Shown piece by piece: positions 7,980 to 15,253 of a DNA stretch of 64,000 nucleotides (its first letter is position 1; every line of letters starts with the position of its first letter). The notes beneath the pieces were generated by a model. It was not told where the DNA came from. It saw nothing but the letters and a program-made list of their open reading frames with translations, and ran no database searches. The stretch is from positions 1-64,000 of the forward strand of contig CAVQBJ010000002.1 of the NCBI GenBank assembly GCA_963710725.1, in the 5' to 3' direction. The position numbers were made by a program, and so were the translations under genes. Source of the DNA: CAVQBJ01 sp963710725 (GTDB lineage Bacteria; Actinomycetota; Thermoleophilia; Solirubrobacterales; Solirubrobacteraceae).

Positions 7980-9168
7980 CCCAGACCTACGCCGCCTGGC
8001 CGAGGAGGGCTATGAAATCGAGGTGCGCGGGGAGGGGAGTCTCCTCCTCGTGCACCACGTCCCCTACGTCACTGAGCAGCGCGAGGTCAAGCTCGGCACG
8101 ATCGTGTCGACGCTCGTGCTCGCCGGCGACGTGACCGGTCCGCTCGACACGCACGTGGTCGACTTCGTGGGCGAGTGGCCCTGCGACGAGCATGGCGCAC
8201 GGCTCACCCGCGTGGTGAACGGCGAGGTCAACCGGCGCACCCTCGCCGAGGGCGTGCAGGTCGACTTCGTGTTCTCCAGCAAGCCGCCGTCGACGCCCGA
8301 GCACCCGCACGGCTACGGCGACTACTACGGGAAGATCACCAGCTACATCGCCATGCTGCTCGGGCCCGCGCAGGCGATCGAACCGTCGGCGCAGGCGCAG
8401 ACCTTCCAAGGCAGCCCTCAGGAGGAGGGCCCGGTGATCTTCAAGTACGCGGAGAACGCATCGGTCCGCGCCGGCATCGGCGCCGCGACAGCTCGGCTGC
8501 GGATCGACAACGTGGCGATCGTCGGGTTGGGTGGCACCGGCGCGTACATCCTCGATCTCGTCGCCAAGCTCCCGATCCGCGAGATCCACCTCCTCGACGC
8601 CGACCCGTTTCTTCAGCACAACGCCTTCCGGTCCCCCGGCGCCGCCACGCTCGAGGAGCTACGCCAGCGATTGGGCAAGGTGATCTACCTTCGCGACCGC
8701 TACGCACCGATGCGCCACGGGATCATCGCCCACGAGGAGATGATCGATGACGCCAACGTCGACCAGTTGACCGGCATGGACTTCGTGTTCATCGCGGTCG
8801 ATCATGGGCCCTCGCGCAAGCTGATCGTCGATCACCTAGAACGGACCGACGGCAGCTTCATCGACGTCGGCATGGGCCTCGGCGCCACCTCCGACGAGAG
8901 CATCGAAGGGCACCTTCGGGTGACCGCCAGCGTTCCCGGCCGCCGCGCCCACGTGCACGACGGCCACCAGGTCCCGTTCGGCGACCCCGACCCCGACAAC
9001 GTCTACACCCGCAACATCCAGGTTGCGGGCCTCAACATGCTGTGCGCCGCACTGGCGGTCACGAAGTTTCAGAAGATATTCGGGTTCTACGCCGACCTCG
9101 CCGGCGAGCTGGCGACCGTCTACGCCGTCGACACCAATGACCTCATCAACGAGGAGACGACCACGTGA
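7954..9168 (+). CDS. E2-like (DUF6791-type) / E1-like ThiF fusion for Ubl activation
   Basis: 404 aa from a GTG that overlaps the Ubl gene by 26 bp. Residues ~1-155 resemble the DUF6791 family found fused to ThiF domains and proposed to have an E2-like fold; VVDFVGEWPCDEHG supplies a conserved-looking Cys (about 72) as candidate transfer residue. Residues ~170-395 form the E1/ThiF adenylation domain, with the nucleotide loop VGLGGTGAYI and LLDADPFLQHNAFR carrying the usual Asp, Asn and Arg. No separate CxxC zinc site or E1 Cys loop was noticed. Expected role: adenylate the Ubl C-terminus and pass it on. The downstream gene is GTGA-coupled. Confidence 0.85.
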   Translation: MSGQLIARSPDLRRLAEEGYEIEVRGEGSLLLVHHVPYVTEQREVKLGTIVSTLVLAGDVTGPLDTHVVDFVGEWPCDEHGARLTRVVNGEVNRRTLAEGVQVDFVFSSKPPSTPEHPHGYGDYYGKITSYIAMLLGPAQAIEPSAQAQTFQGSPQEEGPVIFKYAENASVRAGIGAATARLRIDNVAIVGLGGTGAYILDLVAKLPIREIHLLDADPFLQHNAFRSPGAATLEELRQRLGKVIYLRDRYAPMRHGIIAHEEMIDDANVDQLTGMDFVFIAVDHGPSRKLIVDHLERTDGSFIDVGMGLGATSDESIEGHLRVTASVPGRRAHVHDGHQVPFGDPDPDNVYTRNIQVAGLNMLCAALAVTKFQKIFGFYADLAGELATVYAVDTNDLINEETTT

Positions 9169-9599
9169 GGCTCGAGCGGCTCGAGCACCGGTTCGTCGAC
9201 CAGATGCCCAAACGCGAGGAGTTGCAGGAAGGCGTGCTCTACATTGCGATGGGGTTCGGGTTGGCGGTGCACCTGTGCGCCTGCGGATGCGGCGAGAAGA
9301 CCGTCACCCCTTTCAGCCCCGCTGAGTGGTCGATCACCTGCGACGGTGAGTCGGTCTCGCTGCAGCCATCCATCGGCAACTGGAGCTTTGACTGCCGCTC
9401 GCACTACTGGATCAGGGACGACGAGATCATCTGGGGCAAGCCGCTCACCGAGACGATGATCGCCACGGTCCGCGCCGGCGACACGGTCGCCGCCGAGCGC
9501 TATTACGACGGCGCGGACGAACCCCAGCCTTATGAGCTGGTCCCGAAGACACCGGCGCCGTCACTGTGGCGGCGTATCCGCGACTGGTTCCGCGGCTAG
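9165..9599 (+). CDS. DUF6527-like protein of the Ubl operon
   Basis: 144 aa; the GTG overlaps the E1 stop (GTGA). The sequence has HLCACGCGEK near residue 36, then SLQPSIGNWSFDC and RSHYWI, matching the DUF6527 pattern of clustered Cys, a PSIGNW block and an SHYWI block. The Cys residues and His could bind zinc, and the Ser/His could be catalytic; neither is proven. DUF6527 genes are known to travel with bacterial ubiquitin-like operons, where a Ubl-processing or deconjugating role has been proposed. A C-terminal basic Trp-rich tail (LWRRIRDWFRG) might touch membrane or nucleic acid. Confidence 0.8.
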   Translation: MRLERLEHRFVDQMPKREELQEGVLYIAMGFGLAVHLCACGCGEKTVTPFSPAEWSITCDGESVSLQPSIGNWSFDCRSHYWIRDDEIIWGKPLTETMIATVRAGDTVAAERYYDGADEPQPYELVPKTPAPSLWRRIRDWFRG

Positions 9600-9619
9600 C
9601 CACCCGCCGTGCCGAAACC

Positions 9620-9641
9620 TCGGACGAGTGACCCCGTCCGA
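9620..9641. terminator. Weak hairpin between convergent operons
   Basis: Stem TCGGACG / CGTCCGA with an 8-nt loop lies 20 bp after the DUF6527-like gene, between it and the convergent XRE gene. No U-tract follows either side, so it is at best a weak or Rho-assisted terminator. Confidence 0.35.
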
Positions 9642-9678
9642 CGGAGGGCGGACCTATTCATCGGCCGTCGCCGGCGCC

Positions 9679-10149
9679 TCAGGCGCCGCCCCGGCCGGTT
9701 CTGCGCGACGTCGGGCGCTTCGCTGTACGAGGCGCTGGCTTGGGATCCATGCGGGCGCTGTTCTTAATGGCGTTGTAAATAAAGCTCCAACGCTCCGGAG
9801 TCTGCGGCGCGTCGCCCCGGAAGCGGATGCTGGCGAGCATCTCGAGATCGGTCTCGGGCAGGTCGTGCTCTGCGGCGAATTGTGCGAGCCCGGGGGGCGG
9901 GGGAGCGCTGCTGGGGCCGGTGATCAGCGGTCGCCCGAGCAACTCGGACATCGAGACCCCCAGAGCGTTGCCGATCGCATAGAGCTTGTCTGCGGACGGC
10001 CGCTTGTGGTCGCCCTTGTTGTTCTCCAGCTCGCTCAGGTAGCTGCGCGAGATCCCGGCCGCCTCCGCGAGCTGAGCGGCCGACATGCCCTTGTCCTCGC
10101 GGAACTGCGTAATCCTTCGTCCGATCGCTGCAACGTCGTTGTCGGCCAT
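9679..10149 (-). CDS. XRE-family transcriptional regulator
   Basis: 156 aa. Residues ~8-75 form a lambda-repressor-like HTH (RITQFREDKGMSAAQLAEAA, then GISRSYLSELENNKG). The remainder is a short helical region with MLASIRFRGDAP and a basic tail. The start ATG overlaps the stop of the upstream ImmA-like gene (TGATG), so the pair is co-translated. ImmA/ImmR-type pairs regulate excision or stress response in integrated elements. Because the pair is convergent with the Ubl operon, it may control either that operon or the element as a whole; no operator was identified. Confidence 0.85.
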   Translation of the reverse strand: MADNDVAAIGRRITQFREDKGMSAAQLAEAAGISRSYLSELENNKGDHKRPSADKLYAIGNALGVSMSELLGRPLITGPSSAPPPPGLAQFAAEHDLPETDLEMLASIRFRGDAPQTPERWSFIYNAIKNSARMDPKPAPRTAKRPTSRRTGRGGA

Positions 10150-10982
10150 CAGCTTCGACGGTCGCTGAGATCAGCGAGTGCCAGGACCCGGCCGCCGTAC
10201 GGGCGGGCGTTGACCGGCACAGTGCCGATCGGGCCGTCGAAGTACGGATCCAGGCACACCAGCTCGTCGATCGCCTCATTCTGCGCCCGAGCGAGCGCCG
10301 AGTCCTCCACCACAGACTTGTGGCGAACCGCGTAGGGCAACCGGACATTGCCGTGCGCGTAGCTGAGCCGGAGCTTCGGGTCGGGCATCTGAGCCTCCGT
10401 GAGGTCATTGGGTTTTTGGGCGATCTGAAAGACCATCATCACGCGCGGCTGGGAGCTGAGGTCGACGACTCGCCGCAGCGTCGCCTCCACGCTGGCCGCG
10501 TAGCCCGTGGCGAGGTCCTGAACATCATCCAGGCCCCTAACGTGGGCCAGCTCAGCCACGAAGAAGCGCCGAGGCAGCAACATCTCGGCGGCGGCAAGGT
10601 CACAGAGTTGCTCTTCACGGTTACGCCGGCCCGCGCAGCGGTAGAAGGTGCCGCCGCGCAGAAAACCGGGCTGGAGGGTGTGGCCGCCCTCGTGCAGGAT
10701 CGTGAACCGCTGACGCTCAACCGCATCCACCGCGCTGATCGACGCCACCCATGACCCATCGCGGCATACCAGCATGCCCGCAGGACCGCTCAATCGCCGC
10801 TCAACGCTTGCGATACCGCACAACGAGGTCAGGATCTCAACATTGACCGGCGGCTGCGCCTCGGCTTCGTCAAGCAGCCGTTCGCAGATCCACCGGATGA
10901 CCTGCTCATCTGTCAAGCCTGGATTGGCAGCCTGGACCTGTTCGAACGGCGAGAGCGAACCGTTCGTAGCCACGAATACCAC
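10149..10982 (-). CDS. ImmA/IrrE-family metallopeptidase
   Basis: 277 aa from a GTG. The zinc site HEGGH (about residue 96) is followed by RNREEQLCDLAAAEMLLPRR, the usual second helix with the Glu ligand and a LLPxxxF motif. ImmA peptidases cleave partner repressors. Gene order here is peptidase first, then the XRE regulator, with overlapping stop and start. The last ~80 residues form an additional C-terminal domain of unknown role (YAHGNVRLPYAVRHKSV). Confidence 0.87.
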   Translation of the reverse strand: MVFVATNGSLSPFEQVQAANPGLTDEQVIRWICERLLDEAEAQPPVNVEILTSLCGIASVERRLSGPAGMLVCRDGSWVASISAVDAVERQRFTILHEGGHTLQPGFLRGGTFYRCAGRRNREEQLCDLAAAEMLLPRRFFVAELAHVRGLDDVQDLATGYAASVEATLRRVVDLSSQPRVMMVFQIAQKPNDLTEAQMPDPKLRLSYAHGNVRLPYAVRHKSVVEDSALARAQNEAIDELVCLDPYFDGPIGTVPVNARPYGGRVLALADLSDRRS

Positions 10983-11308
10983 ATCGTGATTGTGACAGCA
11001 CGTTCAGTCGAGACGTCCGCTGCGAAGCGATTCCTCAAGACACCACCGGGAACAGAACGAACGCTGACACCTGCCCACGTTCGTCATCTTCGGTTTCTGA
11101 ACGCAGCGCACCGGCGACGTCGGACCACTTCGCGAAGCCGTTAGACGGGCGTCTGTAGGTCACGGAGTGCCTTCGACGTCGGCGAGCGACGCCGGAGTCG
11201 CCCCGACCGCCGCGACCATGAACGGCAGGTCATACCGGCCCCTGTGGTCTAGCGTAGAGTCTGAGTCAAGGGCTTGCTCCACTAGGGCGGTTCGGTCCAT
11301 ACTTGGCG
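10983..11308. other. Gene-free intergenic region
   Basis: 326 nt between the leftward ImmA/XRE pair and the rightward HIRAN gene. Both promoters must lie here, but no confident -35/-10 pair or inverted-repeat operator could be identified by eye. Confidence 0.5.
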
Positions 11309-11770
11309 ATGCCACTCTTTCGGCGTCGACGGCAGCAGGCTGCGTCCCGGCGGCCGGTGGCCGCCCGATTCACGTCTCGTAACTACAAGGTCGAGGTTCG
11401 AGGCGAGTCCTTCCACATGTCCGACGTGCTCGCCGCAGCACGCCGCGAGCACTGCGAGGTCGCAGGTGACCGGATGCGTGCCGAGATCACCGTCTACTTG
11501 GAGCGGGAGCCGCAGAACCGCCAGGACCACAACGCGATCGTGGTGCGCTGCGACCGCGGACGCGAGCTCGGGCACGTCGCGCGCGAGCTCGCATCAGAGT
11601 ACGCGCCGGTCTTCGACCAGATCGCCGGCCTCGACCTCGTTCAATGTGCGGCGTGCGTCTACGGTCGAGACATCCGCGGCGAAGGGTGGCGCGCTGGCAT
11701 CTGGCTCGCACTGCCGACACCTAAGGCCATGCGAGCCCGGCGCGCGCGGGAACCGGCATCGCCGTCCTAG
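11309..11770 (+). CDS. HIRAN-domain protein
   Basis: About 153 aa from the ATG (MPLFRRRRQQ); a TTG two codons upstream is possible. After a basic start, residues ~25-115 follow the HIRAN pattern: VEVRGESFHMSDVL, AEITVYLEREPQNRQDHNAI, VVRCDRGRELGHVA. HIRAN domains bind damaged DNA or 3' ends and are found fused to SNF2-type or nuclease proteins; stand-alone copies occur in mobile elements. It is followed after ~120 bp by the operon encoding SbcCD-like proteins, which would suit a DNA-end-recognition partner, but they are not overlapping genes. Confidence 0.7.
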   Translation: MPLFRRRRQQAASRRPVAARFTSRNYKVEVRGESFHMSDVLAAARREHCEVAGDRMRAEITVYLEREPQNRQDHNAIVVRCDRGRELGHVARELASEYAPVFDQIAGLDLVQCAACVYGRDIRGEGWRAGIWLALPTPKAMRARRAREPASPS

Positions 11771-11888
11771 GAGCGCGTGCCCGGAACCGAGCCGGCGACG
11801 ACTCGAGACTATCGGGCAGGGGTCGTCAAGAGTGACTGACCGCGTGTAATCCGGATGGCCGAAGGCACGGGGGGCACACGAACCGTCC

Positions 11889-12524
11889 GTGAACTGCGAG
11901 GCTGGGATATTGCCCTCACTGCCCGACGACGATTACGAGGCCCACGACGAGCAGGACGCCATTCGGCTGCGAGAGCTGGGTCGGCTCATCGGCAGCGGCG
12001 GCGACCGCGCGCGGATCAAGGTGCTGATCGGCGAGCTCATTATCGGGTGGAGACCGCACTATTTCCGCTGGCTGGAGGTTCGCTACGGCCCGGAGGTAGC
12101 GGAGAGCGTGGACGGTCGGGTGCAGGTCAAGCTGACCGAACTACTCATGCGCACGCAGACGTTCGAGATGCCGTGGGGGGCGGTTGTCTGGGCCAACGTC
12201 AAGAGGTTCGCGCTGGGCGATGAGCGCCGCGACCGCGCGCGCCACGCGAAGGTGGCCAGCACCGACGACTTGGCGGACGTGTTGCCCGACTACGACACCG
12301 CGTCGCAACTCGACACGGCTGAGGGACCGGACGTCGATTCCGGCCGCCTGAGTCTTGCGATGGAGCGCCTGTCGTCCGAGGACCGGGAGATCCTCGAGCT
12401 CTATTTCCACCAGGACCTTGGACGGGACGATGTCGCCGCGCAACTGGCCATCACGCCGAACAACGCGGCCGTCAGGAAGTTCCGGGCCGTCAGGCGCCTG
12501 ACCGACGCTTGGAACGAGCTGTAA
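11889..12524 (+). CDS. Sigma-70-family (ECF-like) factor
   Basis: 211 aa from a GTG. The N-terminal half is helical and could form region 2, but the usual DxxQ-type signatures are not evident. The C-terminal ~55 residues fit region 4: LSSEDREILELYFHQDLGRD, then DVAAQLAITPNNAAVRKFRA. It opens a six-gene operon with spacings of 31 bp or overlaps through to the SbcC-like gene. It could direct transcription of its own cargo, or act as a sensor-type regulator. The region between (QLDTAEGPDVDSG) is a linker. Confidence 0.68.
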   Translation: MNCEAGILPSLPDDDYEAHDEQDAIRLRELGRLIGSGGDRARIKVLIGELIIGWRPHYFRWLEVRYGPEVAESVDGRVQVKLTELLMRTQTFEMPWGAVVWANVKRFALGDERRDRARHAKVASTDDLADVLPDYDTASQLDTAEGPDVDSGRLSLAMERLSSEDREILELYFHQDLGRDDVAAQLAITPNNAAVRKFRAVRRLTDAWNEL

Positions 12525-12554
12525 TACGGATGCCTTGCGCCACGGGGTGACGGT

Positions 12555-12962
12555 ATGACCAATCGTCTTCACACGATCGACTTGGAGTATGCGCGCCTCG
12601 CCGACGCGGAGATCGAGGCCATGTGGCGTTACGCGGTCAGGCACGACCCTGACGCGAGAGAGCCGCTTCTGCGCCAGTTGGTACTGCGCGCTGCTGCGGT
12701 CATCGACGAGACGTGCCGCCGTGAGGCCGAGCGCCGTGGCTTCAACGATGCCGAGCGTCGGCGTGCGTTTGACGAGAGCGCCCAGCGTTTGCTGTCGCGC
12801 CTGCGCGTCGATCCCGACGTGCGCGACGTTCGCGTCGTGGCCCACCAGATCACCTGCGAGGTGGTCGCCGACCCGGATAGGCGCCGCGCCCCGTCCGAGG
12901 GTCGGTTCGCAACGCCGGTTCGACCGGACCTCCGGCTCGTTGTCTCCGAGGATCCTCGATGA
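12555..12962 (+). CDS. Hypothetical protein of the sigma/SbcCD operon
   Basis: 135 aa, helical and highly charged, with no motif recognised; RREAERRGFNDAERRRAFDE lies mid-protein. No signal peptide or membrane segment. It sits between the sigma-like gene and a second unknown whose ATG overlaps its stop (ATGA). A position right after a sigma factor would fit an anti-sigma or accessory factor, but nothing in the sequence shows it. Confidence 0.7.
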   Translation: MTNRLHTIDLEYARLADAEIEAMWRYAVRHDPDAREPLLRQLVLRAAAVIDETCRREAERRGFNDAERRRAFDESAQRLLSRLRVDPDVRDVRVVAHQITCEVVADPDRRRAPSEGRFATPVRPDLRLVVSEDPR

Positions 12963-13600
12963 GCGCTGTTGAGCAGGTGTTCTTCGAGGCACTCGAGGAT
13001 TTGCGGGATGGGCGCGGTCGGCCGATGCAGAGCTACCTAGAGCGTGTGCCCGCCAACGACCGCGAGCAACTTGCCGACATGTTGGCCGCGTACTTCGCCT
13101 CGCAGCGCTCTCCCTCTGACCCCCATGCCGATCCGGAGGTGTTCGAGCAAGCGCTGGCGACAATCGACCGCGTGATGTCGGAAGCGTCTGGACCTGCGGG
13201 ACTGTTGCCCGACATGCTGGTTGAGCTGAGCCGTACCCGAGGCATGCGACGCCGCGAGATCGTCGATCGCCTGCAGGAGAACCTCGCCGTGCCCGATCGT
13301 GCGCGCGGTTTCCTCGAGCAGCTCTACCATCGGCTCGAATCGGGCTCGATCTCTGGGACAGGGCTGTCTCGTCGTCTCCTTGAAGCTCTAGGCGACGTTT
13401 TTCGAATGCCCGAGCAGGAGCTTGAGGTCGCGAGTATTCCCATCGGACCGCCCAAGACCTTGCGACCTGCCCAGGCGTTCGGACGTGGACCGGGTGGCGG
13501 GTTCATGAAGGCCGTAGTTCCGCTGCCGGGCGAGCCTCCACCCGACGAATTGGAACTGCGCGAGGTCTACCAACTGTTCTTCGGTGGTCGAGAAGGCTGA
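12959..13600 (+). CDS. Hypothetical protein of the sigma/SbcCD operon
   Basis: 213 aa. The N-terminal segment LRDGRGRPMQSYLERVPAND resembles segments seen next to sigma factors, where a short helical domain binds the factor, but I cannot name the family. The middle (MRRREIVDRLQENLAVPDRA) looks like a helix-turn-helix or CI-like fold. The start ATG overlaps the previous gene and its 3' end overlaps the ImmA-like gene by 17 bp. Regulatory partner of the sigma-like protein is a reasonable guess. Confidence 0.7.
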   Translation: MSAVEQVFFEALEDLRDGRGRPMQSYLERVPANDREQLADMLAAYFASQRSPSDPHADPEVFEQALATIDRVMSEASGPAGLLPDMLVELSRTRGMRRREIVDRLQENLAVPDRARGFLEQLYHRLESGSISGTGLSRRLLEALGDVFRMPEQELEVASIPIGPPKTLRPAQAFGRGPGGGFMKAVVPLPGEPPPDELELREVYQLFFGGREG

Positions 13601-14132
13601 TCCGGCGCAACACGCCCGCGATCTCCTTGCCGAGTTCGAGAGCGTGTACGGCTACGACGCTGCGCTGCCGATCCCGGTTGACGAGATCGCCGACAGCCTG
13701 GCGCGGCTCCGAATCGTCGAGATCGACTTCGCAGCTTTGCCGGATGCGCCGTCAGATCGGAAGTTGTCCGGGATGTTGGTCTGCGACCCGGTCAACACAA
13801 TCTTCGTCAACGAAGCTGAGGCGCGCCGCTCAGAAGGTCGTCGCCGCTTCACCATCGCGCACGAGCTGGGGCACTGGTATCTGCACAGGGACGCGCACAG
13901 TGAGCGGTTCGAGCGGTTTTGTCGGCCTGCGGACCTCAATGCTCGGGCTCACATCGAGGGCGAAGCCAACGCCTTCGCCGCTGAGCTTCTCATGCCACGG
14001 CCCCTGCTCGAGGACCAGGCTGCGGCCTGTCGCATGAACATTCCGCTGTTGGCCAAGCGCTTCGACGTATCAGTACCTGCGATGCGTTTGAGGTTGATCG
14101 TCGAGGATCTGCTGCCGGAGTGGATGCGCTGA
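13584..14132 (+). CDS. ImmA/IrrE-family metallopeptidase
   Basis: 182 aa from a GTG, overlapping the upstream gene. The zinc-binding helix is FTIAHELGHWYLHRD (about residue 90), followed by EGEANAFAAELLMPRPLLED with the third ligand Glu. This compact form matches IrrE-type peptidases that cleave a repressor when DNA is damaged or a phage signal appears. Its stop overlaps the ATG of the SbcD-like gene (TGATG). In this operon it may sense damage and relieve repression of the nuclease genes; no XRE repressor is present in the operon itself. Confidence 0.88.
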   Translation: MVEKADPAQHARDLLAEFESVYGYDAALPIPVDEIADSLARLRIVEIDFAALPDAPSDRKLSGMLVCDPVNTIFVNEAEARRSEGRRRFTIAHELGHWYLHRDAHSERFERFCRPADLNARAHIEGEANAFAAELLMPRPLLEDQAAACRMNIPLLAKRFDVSVPAMRLRLIVEDLLPEWMR

Positions 14133-15253
14133 TGCGGATTGCTCATCTCGCCGACACGCACCTCGGCTACCGCCATTGGCACTACTCCGGACCAGAGGGG
14201 CGCAATGCCCGTGAGACGGACGTCTACGACGCGTTCCACCAGGCGATCGACAAGGCCATTGATCTTGAGGTTGACGCGGTCATTCACGCCGGGGATCTCT
14301 TCGAAGTCACTCATCCTTCTACCTACGCGTTGGGGCAAGCACTCGACGGTTTCGCAAGGCTTCGCGACGTGGGCATTCCCGCGGTGGTCATCGCCGGCAA
14401 CCATTCGACTCCAACCACCACGGCGACTGCGCATGTCTTTAGCCTGCTGCGCCGGTTCGGGACCCACGCGGTGTTCGCTGAGCCCGAGCGAATCCGGCTC
14501 GGCGAGCTCGCTGTAACCGGTGTCCCGCATGTCGCTGATCGCGAAGCGATGCTCGCGCAGATAACGGCGGCGGAGCCGGATCCAGCCGCCGATTTCAACG
14601 TGCTGGTCGTGCATGTTGGCCTCGAACGTCTTCCCGGCGCAGGCAGCCGCGAGGTTTCGGTCGTCGAGCTAGACCCAGACGCGTTGCAGGCTGCCGCTGA
14701 CTTTGACTACGTCGCGCTCGGTCACCTTCATGGCTTCGCACCGATCAGTCTGAACGCGGCGTATGCAGGCTCGCTCGAGCGGCTCGGCTTCTACGACGAC
14801 GCGCCGAAGAAGGGCTTTGCTTTGGTCGACCTCGCGCGCCCCGGCACCCGAGATTTCGTCCGCCTCATCGAAGTGGACACACGGTTTTGCAAGCAGCTTC
14901 CCGAGCTCGACGTTGCGGGCAAAGAAGACATCTTCTTGGCCATCCGAGGTGCGCTGGACGGTTTGCCACTATCAGGGAGCGCGATGCGGTTGCCGATCAC
15001 AGGCGTCGAGCAATCGGCTTGGCGAGCACTCGATCGGCGCGCGCTGCGCGAGCTCACTAAGGAATGCTTGCACTTCGAAGCGCAGCCCGAGTTCGCGGGC
15101 ACGGACGCTCCTGTCGTCGGTGGTCATGTCGATCTGGGCGCCTTCGTTGCCGAGTACGGGGCTAAGGACTTGGACAGCTCGCAGCTTTTCGAGCGAGCAA
15201 CGGGATACATGGACCGGGCTGCCGCCGACCTGCAGGAGGTGGGCGACGCGTGA
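14132..15253 (+). CDS. SbcD/Mre11-like DNA exonuclease subunit
   Basis: 373 aa from the ATG at 14132; an in-frame GTG four codons upstream lies inside the ImmA gene. Phosphoesterase motifs are in order: HLADTHLG (motif I), HAGDLFE (II), VIAGNHSTP (III, GNH), VVHVG and GHLHGF (late His motifs). These bind two metal ions and cut DNA ends in the Mre11-Rad50 and SbcCD complexes. The C-terminal ~110 residues would contact the ATPase. The GTG start of the SbcC-like gene overlaps its stop. The presence in a mobile region with regulatory genes suggests defence or element-maintenance use rather than housekeeping repair. Confidence 0.9.
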   Translation: MRIAHLADTHLGYRHWHYSGPEGRNARETDVYDAFHQAIDKAIDLEVDAVIHAGDLFEVTHPSTYALGQALDGFARLRDVGIPAVVIAGNHSTPTTTATAHVFSLLRRFGTHAVFAEPERIRLGELAVTGVPHVADREAMLAQITAAEPDPAADFNVLVVHVGLERLPGAGSREVSVVELDPDALQAAADFDYVALGHLHGFAPISLNAAYAGSLERLGFYDDAPKKGFALVDLARPGTRDFVRLIEVDTRFCKQLPELDVAGKEDIFLAIRGALDGLPLSGSAMRLPITGVEQSAWRALDRRALRELTKECLHFEAQPEFAGTDAPVVGGHVDLGAFVAEYGAKDLDSSQLFERATGYMDRAAADLQEVGDA

